A DNA stretch of 64,000 nucleotides from Odontocerum albicorne (GCA_949825065.1 OX463849.1:32910043-32974042), one strand, 5' to 3'; counted from the stretch's first letter, positions 32,701-46,964 are shown. The notes: a model not told the origin generated them from the letters alone. A program made the numbers and translations.

Positions 32701-32794
32701 GTTGTGAGTTTTTTCTGACCATAGCAATTAGTTAAGCCACCAGTCTAATGGAAGCATAAACTCCATGAATATGACGTCTGATTGACGCATCGAT

Positions 32795-33095
32795 AAAACC
32801 ATCTCAGCGTGCTCTTTTTCATCTTAAATCGTTTCAAATGTCCAAACAATCTAAACGTATTCTTCATTTTGCTTAATACATCAGCGTTAAGTTCACATTC
32901 ATTCCTAATCACTTACTTCTGTATTCTGTCAAACATTGTAACTCCGTGTATTCTTCTGAGTGCACGCATTTCTGCAGCATCTATTAATTATTTTTCACAT
33001 CCACGTTTCATTCCCATACATCAAAGCTGGCACCAAAATACTATAATGAACTATCGTCTTAACAGATTTTAATAATGTCCGATTAAAATATATAT
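32795..33095 (-). mobile_element. LINE-A internal fragment
   Basis: On the minus strand the segment covers YGSE-type to DRIRN..V..ECELNADVL codons and the FxxFGHLK region (GTTTGGACATTTGAAACG). It is the piece upstream of the C terminus. Both ends are truncated. Confidence 0.7.
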
Positions 33096-34014
33096 ATTTT
33101 AGAGATGAATACGGAACCAAATAGTAAGTTTTCAATCAATATTTTATGTATTCGTGAATACTTCAATAATCACTTAAATTTAAATATAATATTGTATTAC
33201 TTTTTTACCTAACGTTTCTAATCTAACCATATGTCCCAAAAATACAATAAGCAAGACCTAGAAAAATATACTTATAAAAAAGTTCTTTTTAAATCCACCG
33301 CAAAATACATCTCTTTGAAATCTGTTCAATGATGCGAACTGAAGAGCATGTTGTAAAAGGATCGAAAAAAAATCTAAGACATATGGAAAAAAATCGAAAA
33401 AAAATCTAGACATGTGGCACGCGCCGACTGCACACAAGGCATAGAAACCCAACACATGTCATAGGAAGACTTTTAGGTCTACCTACCCAGGTAGAGAAAG
33501 ACCTTTACCATTTTATGGATCTCAGGAAGTTCGGAAATCGGATGTGGCACTATATGATCTTAAGAAAAGACCGGAATTAAGGAATGAAGGCTGCGCCGTA
33601 TTATATATAAAGGAATAGTTTTTGTTTTATTTTTTTACTAACTTTTTGTTTATTAAAAAATAAAAAATCCTTAAAAAAGGTTTTTACATGAATAAAGGTT
33701 GTTTTTTTTATATCTTAAGTCTTATTCAGTAAAAAAATAATACTTAAAAAAGGCTTTTATTGAAATTGTTGATTCAGGAGATGATAAGTTTTCAGATGTT
33801 TTTTGAAGCTTTGTGCTTAGTTATTTTTAGTCATTATTTTCTCAAACAATATTTTTTGTAGTACCTAACTATGAAATTTATGGAAAATAAATACAATAAA
33901 CGAAACACATTATTTAATTCACAACTGTAATATTGATGATGACTATAGTTAATGATATTTAGTGTAATATTAAGAGTCATACTAATGTTTTAATGTTTAT
34001 ACTTATTATAAATC
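33096..34014. other. AT-rich stretch, nothing recognised
   Basis: A GC-richer bit near 33414-33470 (GTGGCACGCGCCGACTGC) is not assignable. Confidence 0.4.
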
Positions 34015-34150
34015 ATCATCATTACCATCACGCTATGTCCCTATTGGGGTAGGTAAAAAAATAGATCTCTATTTTATTCTATTTTGGCACACATCTTCTT
34101 CTGGCATGTGCATTCACTTCGTCATACGTACTCTTCTATCATAATATTTT
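34015..34150 (-). mobile_element. LINE-A 3' end scrap
   Basis: The plus strand reads CCATCACGCTATGTCCCTAT and TGGGGTAGGTA, the antisense of the family's terminus, followed by a decayed CMDE region. Confidence 0.6.
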
Positions 34151-34719
34151 ATCACTTTTCCATTTTTCAATTAAAAAAATGAATCTAATACATAATATCG
34201 TTAATCGACTTTGAGAATTATGTCTTTATAAAATTGTAGAATATTATAGACTGTAATCTTTATAAATTTTTCCTTCCCTTGATTTAACCTTTAAACACAA
34301 GCATCCACTAGCCTGGCATGCACATGTGCAAAAACCTACCAAAAATTGAAAACATAACCTAATTCCTTGTACGAGTACGGATATGAAACAACCAGCACCC
34401 TAAGCTTTGCACCTTGTCCCTGTTGAATCAGGTTACACCGCTTGCTCCACGTCTCCTCCTGATAGGTCGACAGCACGTGCCTCCAGCAACACTTCCTGGC
34501 TTGGGAAGGCATCTGTTCGCATCTGCAACAATTAGCAGGAGCATCCGATCATTTCGCGCTCAAATGGAGTCATCTTGAATTTATTTTAACAGCATCTCTT
34601 TCCTACGAACACCTGCCAATTGGTGGTGAATATCTGATTCTTATAGGATGCGATTTTTTTTTAAAAGAGGATATGTTATGATTGATTGATGGTTGTTGGT
34701 TTTGCATTAATGACGAATG
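34151..34719. other. Unassigned, with a GC-richer patch
   Basis: 34400-34570 is clearly GC-richer than its surroundings (CTTGCTCCACGTCTCCTCC). A minus frame at 34522-34433 starts with ATG right after TTGTTGCAG, which resembles a splice acceptor, and encodes 29 residues (SQEVLLEARAVDLSGGDVEQ). Too short to call a gene. Confidence 0.3.
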
Positions 34720-35170
34720 ATACACATAATACATATCATAGAGCCGTGTCCCTTGTGGGGTAAGTATAAAGAACAGATCTCCATATTTTTCTACACAACG
34801 ATACATTTTTCGCCTCCTTCACATTCATACATCTCATCATGCACACTATTCAATTATCATACTACTCTCTTTAAATTTAAATTCTGGTATTTTTTATTCA
34901 GTCACGTTTTCCTCGGCCTACCTCTTCCACTGACATCTTGCATTTCTTATTTATTTACATTGATATTCCACAATCGTTTATGGCGCAGGCATCTGCACAG
35001 CATTTATCTTACTTTTATCATTTTGTTAAATCAATTTTTTCTTCCATACGTCATGTTGAGGTACACATTATTATATATTGTAATTTGTGATACTTTTAAT
35101 ATAGCGCGGTGGTTGTATATTAAGTGCTCCCTTTAAATTGTTCCTTGTCACAACCCTTCCTACAGCCCAC
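34720..35170 (-). mobile_element. LINE-A-related 3' region
   Basis: The antisense terminus (CCGTGTCCCTTGTGGGGTAA), a pyrimidine-rich C-terminal region, and a more upstream part near 35100-35170 (TTAAGTGCTCCC...GTCACAACCC) appear in the order expected for LINE-A on the minus strand. No frame is intact. Confidence 0.6.
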
Positions 35171-35435
35171 TACCCCGAAATAATAAGCCACTAATTTTAG
35201 ACTTGTTCCAATATTGGAATGTTAAAAAAAATATAAAAACGGGTAATTTTATTTGTTAATGTAAGTTATGTTACAGTTTAATTTCCGATTTTCCCTTTGC
35301 CTCTCCAGCCTCCCTCCCTTCTTCCTTAGACTGATTATATCTCACTTGTTGTTATTTATACTATTCATAAATTTTGTACAAGTTTATAATTATTTGAATA
35401 ATTTTTACGACAATATAACTTCAATTATTTATTTT

Positions 35436-35492
35436 TGTTCGATTGGCTGGAAGAGATTGACGATTCGTAATGAGCCTGCTTGTCAAAAATAA
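35436..35492 (+). mobile_element. SINE-1 tail fragment
   Basis: GATTGGCTGGAAGAGATTGA, then CGATTCGTAATGAGCC, is the 3' tail of SINE-1 without its head. It directly precedes a LINE fragment. Confidence 0.55.
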
Positions 35493-35494
35493 TA

Positions 35495-35869
35495 CAGCGC
35501 CTCGTCACTACACAAAGAAGCATGGAAAGAAGTATGCTGGGGATAACAAAAAGAGATAGAAAGACAATTACGTGGATAAGAAGCCAAACGAAGGTCACAG
35601 ACATAATGGAAAGAATACTCAAAAGTCAATGGGAATGGGCAGGACACGTGGTGAGAAGGGAAGACAATAGATGGACTAAAAAGAGCACAGATTGGATACC
35701 ACGAGAAACAATCAGACCGAGGAGAAGATCTCAAAACAGATGGGACAGACCCTTCGTAAAATTCGCTGACGTGACCTGGCAAAGAGAGGCGAGAGACCGC
35801 AAGATATGGAAATCTTTGAAAAGCGCCTTTACCCAGCAGCGATCAAATCAAGACACAGAAGAACAATAA
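35495..35869 (+). mobile_element. LINE C-terminal region, frame intact
   Basis: An open frame to the stop at 35867-35869 encodes TQRSMERSMLGITKRDRKTI, SQTKVTDIMERILKSQWEWA, GHVVRREDNRWTKKSTDWIP, RRRSQNRWDRPFVKFADVTW and a C terminus ending in W..L..AF.QQ. This is the widespread LINE tail with QR.MER.MLG and W.GH..RR.DNRW. There are no stops, so the copy is young or the segment short enough to escape. It is 5'-truncated next to a SINE-1 scrap. Confidence 0.88.
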
Positions 35870-37664
<1,795 letters not shown>

Positions 37665-37864
37665 NNNNNNNNNNNNNNNNNNNNNNNNNNNNNNNNNNNN
37701 NNNNNNNNNNNNNNNNNNNNNNNNNNNNNNNNNNNNNNNNNNNNNNNNNNNNNNNNNNNNNNNNNNNNNNNNNNNNNNNNNNNNNNNNNNNNNNNNNNNN
37801 NNNNNNNNNNNNNNNNNNNNNNNNNNNNNNNNNNNNNNNNNNNNNNNNNNNNNNNNNNNNNNNN
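37665..37864. other. Assembly gap, 200 N
   Basis: Exactly 200 N, likely a fixed-size scaffold gap; true length unknown. It hides the mariner 3' end. Confidence 0.99.
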
Positions 37865-38874
37865 AAAAAATGTTATAAATATTTTTTTTTATAATGTACT
37901 AACAGTATTATACCGACAAAATTAAAAAATCACACCCTTTTGAATGGAAATTGCCCATAGAAAATTCGTGTGTGAATTTTCATTCTGTGTAATACTATTT
38001 ATGTATAATACAAAAAATTTGAAATCGAATTTTTTTTTGAACCCCTAGATGACATTTGGGACACCTATATTATAATATTATCATTTTGGTTTACACATAA
38101 ATAAGATTATTATACTTTGATATAAGTCTTATTTGTACCGGGAATCTAGAGTATGTTGCTATTATTAAATAACTATGTTTAAATATTTTTTTCATGATTT
38201 ATGACAGAACAGTTTGTGGGCCACTCAAAACACAATGGCGGGCCACATGCGGTCCGCGTCTCACGGGTTGGCCATGCTTGATATAAATAATGATATTTTC
38301 AAAATGCTCTTCATTGCCTTTCATCTTCGATGTTTGGTTTCAACGACTTTGGTATTTATTTTATGATTATTTATGTTAAAGGGATAAGTTGTTGATGTGT
38401 CAAAATTATACAGGAGAGAAAATGCTGAATGCGGTAAAAATACAAGTCCCCTTTGGGTAAGTTAAGTCGAAATAAATTACAATATATTTTCAAAAACAAT
38501 TTTTTTTATTTATTTTTTATCCACATTTGAATGGAAATGTGAATCGTGGAGTAAAAGTTTATCCTCGTCATTATCGTGTCGTGTAGCTGATGATTTTTCT
38601 CCATCCATCCTTGCATTCCGCGTCAGTTGTTAAGGGTAATCCAGTTGTATTTCTCACATGGTCAGTCCAACGTATTGGGATTCTATAGCATATAACAACA
38701 CACAAATAAAATACATTTTTTGAAGAAAGAAAATTACTTCACTAAGTAAAATAATTTATTTTTTCCTTAATAGATATAGTATAATATTTTAAGTTTGAGT
38801 AAAATCAATTCAAAGGTTTAATTTGTTTGTTAAACATATAACATATAATTTTACTTTTTTTAAATTTTATTATT
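37865..38874. other. AT-rich, with a hAT-like end and a dispersed repeat
   Basis: 38200-38285 (GGGCCACTCAAAACACAATG, GGCGGGCCACATGCGG, CACGGGTTGGCCATGCTTG) is typical of hAT-type termini in animals; no partner end is visible. 38563-38690 (CGTGTCGTGTAGCTGATGAT, CCATCCATCC) recurs in diverged form at 43360-43500. Confidence 0.5.
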
Positions 38875-39033
38875 CAAAATACAAAATGTACAAATTACAT
38901 ATGGTAGTCTTAATGAAAATGTACAAATTGCATATGGTAGTCTTAATGAAAATACAAAATGTACAAATTACATATAGTAGTCTTAATGAAAATACAAAAT
39001 GTACAAATTACATATGGTAGTCTTAATGAAAAT
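38875..39033. repeat. 40-bp tandem repeat, four copies
   Basis: GTACAAATTACATATGGTAG followed by TCTTAATGAAAATAC recurs at 38888, 38921, 38961 and 39001. The first interval is shortened by 7 bp. Confidence 0.95.
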
Positions 39034-39204
39034 GCGAACCGCTGAATACAAGTACATAACAATAAAAAAAATTGGCTTTTGTTGATATAGTGAACCACTT
39101 CTCTAGCTATGACCTGTGACGAAGGGGTATCATTATTTAATCACAAATTACATTTATTTCTCACAAATACAAAAACACTCAACTAAAAGTTTTTTTTTAT
39201 TTTC

Positions 39205-39370
39205 CCGTTTCACTCCCATACAAAAAAAGCTAGCACTTTTACGTGATTGTGAACCATCGTCTTAACAAATTTTGATACTGTTTGGTTTCAGTTTATTTGA
39301 TATAGTGCCCCATTGACTTTGTGTCCTTTCGCTACATACCATTCAAAATCACTTAAGATATATTTTTTGA
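39205..39370 (-). mobile_element. LINE-A internal fragment
   Basis: The plus strand reads CGTTTCACTCCCATACA, GTGAACCATCGTCTTAACA and TTTTGATACTGTTTGGTTTC, then AGTGCCCCATTGACTTTGTG, the same antisense order as near 32.4, 33.0, 52.8 and 57.4 kb. Confidence 0.7.
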
Positions 39371-39382
39371 CGGCCTTCATAA

Positions 39383-39575
39383 ACTAGTTGGTAATTTGTA
39401 ATATTATGTCTTTCAGCCCGAGAGTTGCGAGTTTGATTCTCGTTGGAAACTAGATTTTTTAAAAGATTTCCAGCTTGGTTTCCATTTAATGTATATTCAA
39501 AATCATTTTGGTTGGTTGGAACAGATTGCCGTATGTATACAACGAAAATATCATATTATTATATTGGTGCCACTA
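39383..39575 (+). mobile_element. SINE-1 copy
   Basis: TAGTTGGTAATTTGTAATAT (head), CGAGAGTTGCGAGTTTGATT and CTCGTTGG (B box), CAGCTTGGTTTCC, TTTTGGTTGGTTGGAACAGA and TATACAACGAAAATATCAT. The CCACATGGCAATAAAC segment is deleted. Confidence 0.75.
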
Positions 39576-41442
39576 CAAAAGACATAGAAGTAACTACCGA
39601 TTATCTGCAGAATATAAAATACCTACACAATAAAGAAATTAAAATATGCATTGAATATTCGAAGGAACTTCATTAGAATTTGTTTTACCATGTCCATCGT
39701 TTCCTCTACGAAAGTACCAAATCTTGTTAGTGTTAATGGATCCAATCAATTTTGGTAATGACCTGATCCACTTCAAAATGTAAAACCAAGTCGTATTTCT
39801 CTATTTTTTCATTCGTTCCAAGCCGGACGTTGATGGCTGGTCAAACACTTGGCATTAGTTCCGCACTTTCCGATCCTAGCTTCTGTTTTGCATCTTGCAC
39901 TATTTTTTCTTCCACTTCCTTTCTTACAGGAGCAGCTGCTGTTGTGAAGGCAACCGACCAAGAAATGTCCACTTAAATCGATAGACCTTTTGGCTACCTG
40001 ATCTCAAGGGATGATACTCAGGGGTGGAATTACAATCGAAACAACAGGACAGTTGAATATATTTTGAAAAAAGCGTGTGCACATATTTTCGTTATGAATA
40101 AATAATATATAAAGTAGATTATAAGATATATCGTTTTATGAATGCATTAAAAATAATTACAAATATTAAACATTCAATCTATCCCACTTTCTTTTCCTTA
40201 ACGGAGTGGAAGCGATGATAGAGTCCTTCCTCATCGATCGCAGTTCTCTACATGCGTCTATTGATCCCTTTCCACCCCTCTACTCGTACATATATCTCGA
40301 TACATTGTCTTTTTGCTGCTTCTTCGGTTAACCCTTTTGTAATTTTACAGTCATCTGGGCCAATCTTCAAATCACATAATGTGGTACTGCGTTGATAACC
40401 GAATTAATAATTTCACTAAGCCTTACATCGATTTATCTTTTGACCGATTGATAACTCCAATCTGGTGGCGTCAAAATATAGTTTTGTTGTATTTGAATTT
40501 TCTATAAAAGTATTGGCAACTTGTTAGGCAGTTTGAACTTCAGACTTTAAGCCGTTTTATAAGTATTTTTACTGCACTGCGATTTTTTCCTTCTCCCGGG
40601 ACGTTGACCACATACTCTGAAGAGAGTCCCTTTAGGTAGTTTCCTCTTTGTCAATTCGTTATGTCCCGCTCATAAAAAATAAGAAAAATTTTGATCTTCT
40701 ATTGTACATCGCGTTGGGTGGGGACTTATATTGTCCCTGTTGAATCGAACTGAACTGATTCTTCCATCTCCTCTTTAGTCTTCATACAGTTCATTGAACT
40801 ATTCATTTATAATTTTTAAAAATATTTAAATTTTTATTTTTAATAGGACATGGTGGTTCATATTGTGATAATTGCGTCTCTTTTACTGAACATATATGAC
40901 GTACGTGGGGGACTTCGGAAGGAATATTTTATTGGCAATGGAATTCAAGATAAGTTTCCAATGCAATGGTTAAGAGTTTGTTAACTTGTTACCTCTTCGT
41001 ATTTTGACATATTTCGAAAACATATGATGAACTGCGAGTGATGTGCCTATAGCTGTGATTTTAAACCTGAATGCTTGACTAATAGGGCTGAAGACAATGT
41101 TGTCTCCCAGCTGCGCTGTTCAATGTTCTTCCATGCTTAATGTGGATATGAAAACATGAGTACCGAACGAACCAATTACTATATCACTAGAAGCTCATTT
41201 TCTTTTTATTTCAACCTTATAACACTTCTTAACTTATTTCAGAAGAATTATGTTACACGCAGTTTCATTGCTTGAATATTCAAGCATTAGCTTACTTTTT
41301 ATGACACAGAGGAATTTTATTTTAACTTTGCGTTAACTATTTTATTTAACTGAAATAAGTTACTTTATTATAAAAAAAGCATAAAGAAGGGTAGTGCTTA
41401 TTGAAAATAAGTAAATCTCAATTTATGTAAACTGTACAAACT
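39576..41442. other. Unassigned stretch
   Basis: No gene was recognised. 40180-40340 (GGAGTGGAAGCGATGATAGA, GTCTATTGATCCC) may be antisense LINE sequence. 41073-41115 carries one of the short motifs described under findings (GGGCTGAAGACAATGTTGTC). Confidence 0.4.
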
Positions 41443-41590
41443 TAACGATCTGCATGACCTAGTTGGTAAGACGCTTGTTTTCTGATTACGGATTGGATTG
41501 CTGTTGGTTCATGTAAAATCTCTGTGAGTTGGCTGGAAAAGATTGATGTAATGAAACGACTAAAATGTAATACAATAAAATAAAAAATGT
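41443..41590 (+). mobile_element. SINE-1 copy, shortened
   Basis: AACGATCTGCATGACCTAGT and TGGTAAGACGCTTGTTTTCT form a well-kept head. The B box is decayed (GGATTGGATTGCTG), the middle is deleted, and AGTTGGCTGGAAAAGATTGA ends with AAATGTAATACAATAAAAT. Confidence 0.72.
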
Positions 41591-43002
41591 CCATACAATC
41601 CTGAAAATATGACAATACATATTAAGCACAACTGCAATTTAAATTTTAATACTTATAAATAAACATTAACTCGAAGAAACCTTTTTCCTTTTTTAAATCA
41701 ATTTGATTAATAGGATCCGCATTTTGCCGAATCGAACTACGCAGTTGTGTCACTCCGTCCCTGTTTTGAGTAAGTAAACCGTCTTCAGAAACGGTAATCC
41801 AGGATTCGAATCCTTGAAGAAAACAACACAAGCATATAAAGGCTGTGGCAGCTGCTTAAGAAGCAGCCTGTGTTTTCGTTCTTTTCATAATTCGCCACGT
41901 TGTGACTTCAGAATGAACGTCTTAATTCAAAAAGTTCAATTTCTTCGTCAAACTCGACACGTCATTCGTTAATTTTGAACTATTGTACATTCGTTGTACT
42001 TAAAAGCTCTTTGGTCGTTTTATTTACTTTTCATTCAGACCAACATTCACTTAAGTCTGAATTATTTACGAAGTTTCTTGTGACTTTTAAGAAATAATGT
42101 CCAATAATTCAATTACCAAGTTAAAGTGAAAAACTTTATTGTCAATTTATTTATAATTTTACGTAAGTTACTCGTATAAACGGCTATCAAACTAGTATTC
42201 AATTATTTATAAATAGTATGACTTAACAATTAAACCTGAAAAAATCTACACAATTAACTTAAATAAAAGTGACTGACCTGTTTTACTTTACAAACGCCGT
42301 TTCTAACTCTTTTACAATTCTTTTATAAAACGAAAATGACTTGACACTTTAATTTAAGTTTATTGTTTAGTTTTTTTCACAGTTAAGTGTTCAATCGTTT
42401 TGTTTAAAAATGAAGTTCAATAATATAAGTACATAATTAATTAATAATGTTATGAAATTATTTTTATAATTATAGTAACACAATTTATTTATTGGTCAAG
42501 CACTCTTTTATTAGCAAAACAAACAATCAAGGAAATTTCCATTTGTTCAGAATAAAAGGAGAAAGACTATTTTAAAATTATGTAAATACACTAAAAATAA
42601 GGATATAATTTTTAAACTAGATTAATGTACTTTTAAATAAACTATCATTTTAAATGTCTTAATCTATATGTTTAAGTTACATAATTTGTTGAAAAAATAA
42701 ACTCGAATGTGATATATAATAGATACAGTAAGGAGGTTCGTAATTCGTATTTAACCCACGAGAAGTCGCAATGACTTTTGGCTTCAAACATAAAAAATGA
42801 CAATAAATCTAAATAATTTATACTATGTAGGTTTTAACGAAATGCCAAAAAGTATAAAATATGCTGAGAGCATCCGAACTTTTCGTTGCCCATGTAAGTT
42901 GTTGTTGAAGAAAATAAATGTATGTATGTACAATAAATACAAGTTTTCGCGCTTACAATAATATATGTAAATGAATGTAACGAAATGCAAGTAGCCTTAA
43001 CG
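41591..43002. other. AT-rich stretch, nothing recognised
   Basis: A frame at 41646-41831 has no recognised motif. A 7-bp-arm palindrome (GCTGCTTAAGAAGCAGC) lies at 41851-41867. Confidence 0.45.
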
Positions 43003-43205
43003 AGTGGACATGTACGTGTTAAATAATTAGTTGTAAGAATTGTTATCTAGTTATAAGTTAGTATGTAGGAGTTATATAAATTAAGTTAGCTTATAGTTAT
43101 TATATAATATAGATATTAGATTAGTCCTTAGGTTCTTAAGTAATAAATGTGTGTATGTGAATAGCTTTTGCCAAATGTGTGTATCATAGATTATTTTATA
43201 AAAAA
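43003..43205 (+). mobile_element. Jockey-like LINE 3' UTR copy
   Basis: GAGTGGACATGTACGTG and AATAATTAGTTGTAAGAATTG, TTATCTAGTTATAAGTTAGT and a later AAATGTGTGTATGTGAATAG, CTTTTGCCAAATGTGTG match, in the same order, the region after the LINE coding relic at 54.3-55.1 kb. This is a second, extremely 5'-truncated copy. Confidence 0.7.
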
Positions 43206-44194
43206 AATTGAGTTTTGAAAATAAACGACTTAGTTTCTCTCTTCGACACTTAGTTTTATCATACTTTTATCTAAAAATATTAAAGTATTGAACCTTAAAA
43301 AAATAACATATTTAAACAAAGTTATTTATATACAATGAAAGCAGATTACGTATTAATTTTATCATCATCATTCTGTCATGTAGCTCATGATTGAGCATCG
43401 TGACTCCCATGATAGCCTCTAACGACCCTCTCTATCCATCCCTGAACTTCGCGGCTCGAAAGACAATTGTTAAAAGTAGTCCAGTATTTTTGAAACAGCT
43501 GTGGAAAAAAACTTTCAAAAAAATCTTCCTCTATCTCTAAATATGCACTGATCTATTCTTTGAAAAATCTTAAGATGTGTATTTTTTCAATTTTCTTGAA
43601 TAATACAGATTCAGTAATTGGTATTCTTGGTAACTTCTATAGGTGCACAAGTATACCCACTTCAACCTTTTTAATAATTTCCTGTGCTTTTTAAATCTGA
43701 ATAGCTTTTCTAAACTGTTTTTCAATAACTTTTTTCAGTGATTTTTATTGTAGGTGCTCAATCATTGAAAAATCCATCATAGATCCTTTTTGAAGGCGGT
43801 TTATTGACAACCAACACCACGGAACATAGAACATTCAAGAGATGATGAACCTTTTGTATAAGAATTCTCATAAAGAAAGGTAATTTCGAATCATTATTGC
43901 ATAACAGGATGACAAAAAATAATGTAGATAATGGTACACATAGGTGCTCCATATTATGTTGATTAGTGATCAACGATCATCAAAGAGCACACTATTAATC
44001 AGAAATGATACAATTTAGAAACTAGACAAATTGCATCTACAAATTAGCATTGTCGCAAACCTAAACGACTTGAAAAATCTAATTAAGTATTCTATAATAA
44101 CATTTAAATTTAAAAAAATGAGAAATTATATCCCGAAATTAAAAGAAATTTTGAAAAACGAACATATAACTAACACACCAAATTTCTTTTGGAT
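43206..44194. other. AT-rich stretch with a dispersed repeat
   Basis: 43360-43500 (CTGTCATGTAGCTCATGATT, CTATCCATCCCTGAACTTCG) is the sister of 38563-38690. Nothing else was recognised. Confidence 0.45.
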
Positions 44195-44700
44195 AACGCA
44201 AAGAGGACAGATCTCCACTCTTTGCTTTTCATACAAATAGCCTTTGCTTCATTCATACGCATACATCTTGTTACAGTACCCGGCGGAAAGTAATACACAT
44301 CGTTTGCAGAGCGTCGTCTCTGTCGCACGATGCGCTAGCCGCATCGTGCGACAGAAATGACGCTCTACAAACGATGTGTATTATTTATCGATGGGTACTT
44401 GTGTACATGTGTTTTTGTATTGCTTATGCGTCTTGTCTTTCCCTTAGTAAAAATATCTCCAATATTTCGATATGCTTCCATTTTTTCCCACGTATCTCTT
44501 CCTCGGACGTCATATTTTAAATTTAATTTGTTTTGTAATTCTATTAGAATTTATTCTCTCGATGTATCGAAAGTATTTCAAGACTTCCCTCTTTATCTAT
44601 TTAATAAAAAGTTATCCCTTGTTAAGTCAATGCTCACTATTATCATACGTAGTAATACCATCCATTTATTGTCGCTTATGAGCTCTCTTTATCAATTCAA
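44195..44700 (-). mobile_element. LINE-A-related fragment split by MITE-A
   Basis: The antisense terminus-like GGATAACGCAAAGAGGACAG and CATACGCATACATCTTGTTA lie left of the MITE. Antisense C-terminal-like sequence (GTCTTGTCTTTCCCTTAG, CTCTTCCTCGGACGTC) resumes at the right, out to the DRIRN-like region near 44650. The split shows the MITE inserted after the LINE. Confidence 0.6.
44274..44403. mobile_element. MITE-A copy 3 (about 127 bp)
   Basis: TA then CAGTACCCGGCGGAAAGTAA at the left, and TTATTTATCGATGGGTACTTG at the right. The core GCGTCGTCTCTGTCGCACGA pairs with TCGTGCGACAGAAATGACGC, giving a nearly full-length hairpin. It is the smallest of the three copies. Confidence 0.88.
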
Positions 44701-45149
44701 AAAGCGCTGTTTACGTGATATTACAAATCAGCATTATTCACTGTAATTAAAAAATAAATAAAATATTGACTATGCTTGTGTTCAATGATACCACGTTGTC
44801 GAAGCAACTCACAAATAATCACATCATTTTTATTGAATCGCTTTTTTCACTTGTATATTTGTACCACAATAATTATTCATCTTTAGTTAGTTTAGTATTA
44901 TCATATTAAAATCCATCAAGCATCATATTCAAAAGGACCAAAATTTTCCAGCCAACAGCCGGGTGTCTATTGATCTGGGATTTTTTGCAACAGAAATTTG
45001 CGCATCGTGTCTTGTCCCCGACCGCAGCTTCCGCACTTTTTGCATACTTTTGCACAACATCCACTCAAACCGCAGAATCACCGGCTGTTTCCCTTACACG
45101 GGAGTTCAACTTAGTTTCGGAAACAAACTTTAAAATTGTACAGTAGTAA
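44701..45149. other. Unassigned stretch
   Basis: 44950-45110 is GC-richer than its surroundings (CGTGTCTTGTCCCCGACCGC) but not recognisable. Confidence 0.4.
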
Positions 45150-45245
45150 GCCTCCGTAGTCTACTTTGTAAGAGGTTTCAGTTCCACCCGTGGCTTGCGA
45201 GTTAGATTCCCAATGAAACCTAACAGAAATATTTAAAAGAAATCT
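45150..45245 (+). mobile_element. SINE-1 head fragment
   Basis: GCCTCCGTAGTCTACTTTGT, CCGTGGCTTGCGAGTTAGAT and TCCCAATG resemble the tRNA-like head with a mutated B box. It ends after the A-rich middle. Confidence 0.5.
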
Positions 45246-45559
45246 TGTTACAATAATCGCTCGCACCAAGTACGTATGCGAGTGTTATTTCCTCTACACG
45301 TACTGTAGTGCTGCCAACACGTGCCAAAAAGCCACAATTTCTGTGCCTACTCCAGAGGCTATACTCGTGAAGACTCGATTACTGGGGCCGAAGATAATAT
45401 TGTTTCTCGACCAGATCACCAATATCGGATATCGTGATGTGCGTTTTATGTGAAAGATGAATTCTTTGTAAGAACTCAAATGAAATTATATATTTTTTAA
45501 GTCAGAGGGTATTTCATGCACGGTCACGCAGGGAACTTTTGTATGTTTTCCACATGCCC

Positions 45560-46170
45560 TCACCATTGTCTTCTATAGTTTCTACCCCATCTCACAACAT
45601 ATTCTACTTCCAATATTTCTTGGATATGACAGTTTCTAACTCTTTCTCGAAATGTTTTTATTTCATAAGTTCTGCGTACACTTTTAGTTTTGGTCATATT
45701 TGTTCTAGATTAGAATCTTACATAAATACAGAACGAAGGGCGATTACTCAAAATATGCTCACCATGTCGAACTTCTCACGGTGTGTAACTATAGAAGCCT
45801 CGAAACAAGAATGCAAGAATCCATCGCGGTATACCTATTTAAGGTTTTCCAAGGTTGTTTCAACTGTCCCACGATTGTAGAAGCAATAAGTTTATATGTA
45901 CCTAAAAAATATAGCCGTGCAATGAATCACCCTCTGTTCTATATACCAACTTACAGGACGAATGCCATGGCTAAACACTCAGTCACGCGTGGTATAGAGA
46001 TATTGAACCAACTGAATGACACTGTTGATATATTCTCGGTACCGCCTAGTAGTATGAGAAAAATCCTGGCTGATATTCTTCCTAACGAATAAGCTAACGC
46101 TAGAAAGCAGACCCTCTTTGTGTAACAGGAAAAATCCGTGCAAAGTGGATAAAAAATATATAATATGATT
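45560..46170 (+). mobile_element. Non-LTR retrotransposon C-terminal end with 3' UTR
   Basis: The frame 45781-46092 encodes HPLFYIPTYRTNAMAKHSVT, RGIEILNQLNDTVDIFSVPP and SSMRKILADILPNE before its stop. The pattern (R)P.LF.VP..RTN....S...R....N.....DIF is the C terminus of a family of insect LINEs. The sequence up to 46160 after the stop matches the antisense of 61165-61345 closely, defining two copies of the same 3' end. The clade is uncertain. Confidence 0.75.
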
Positions 46171-46964
46171 GACCTCACACATGCTTTGAAAATATAATTA
46201 AACATACATATCTTTTAAATCAACTAAAACTTATATATCTTGTCCGCTACCCGTGCGTTTAGAAACTCTTCACTTTTGATATACTCAAAAATAAATAGAA
46301 CCTTCAATCATTCATTCAAAGCTATTCGGGGTACAGAATACAGACCCCCCGCAATTTTGCAACAGTTTCACATTATCCTTGCCAAATCCTCGACAATAGT
46401 TCCTTTCTTCTCTCACAACCCGGTAGTCTATTAAAATCCATTTTAGCGGATTGCACAATGTAAGGATGGCTCCCAAAAGTGGAAACGAAAGGTGGACTTA
46501 GAAATCTGTTTAAGTATTAAAGCAAGGAATGACGTAAAGATTGATTATTTGCATTGAATGGCGTATAACAGGGGTTAAAGAAGCATGGATGTAACAAATA
46601 ATAAAAATTTACTATGAAATGTAAGTTTTCTTTGAGAAATTATAATGAAGCCTGTTAACGTTCTGTTTGCATCTTAGATCTTTTTTTGACGTACTGTTTC
46701 TCGCTAAATTCGACACAATTTACAAAAACATGGTATTAAATAGTCAATCACTCATCAACTTATTAAAACCAAAATATAACTAGATAATATCTTTATAGTT
46801 TTGCGTGTTTTTTATATCAGTTTGTAAAAAAATATAACACAATTTAAATTCTCCTATTTTTGAAGTTATACTTTTATTTCTAAGTGGAAGTGAGGCATTC
46901 TATCAACTAGGGCACTGAAGACATAAATTCTAGACAAATTGTCTGATCTGATTGGTCATCAGCC
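46171..46964. other. Unassigned stretch
   Basis: No gene was recognised. 46905-46930 (ACTAGGGCACTGAAGACAT) resembles the short dispersed motif described under findings. Confidence 0.4.

Noticed and set aside
35480..35869. Intact host gene (129 codons)
   Set aside because: The sequence is the conserved LINE C-terminal tail (GHVVRREDNRW); the start lies in a SINE scrap.
44357..44746. 129-codon ORF on the plus strand
   Set aside because: It starts inside MITE-A and reads the antisense of a LINE-A-related fragment; no motif.
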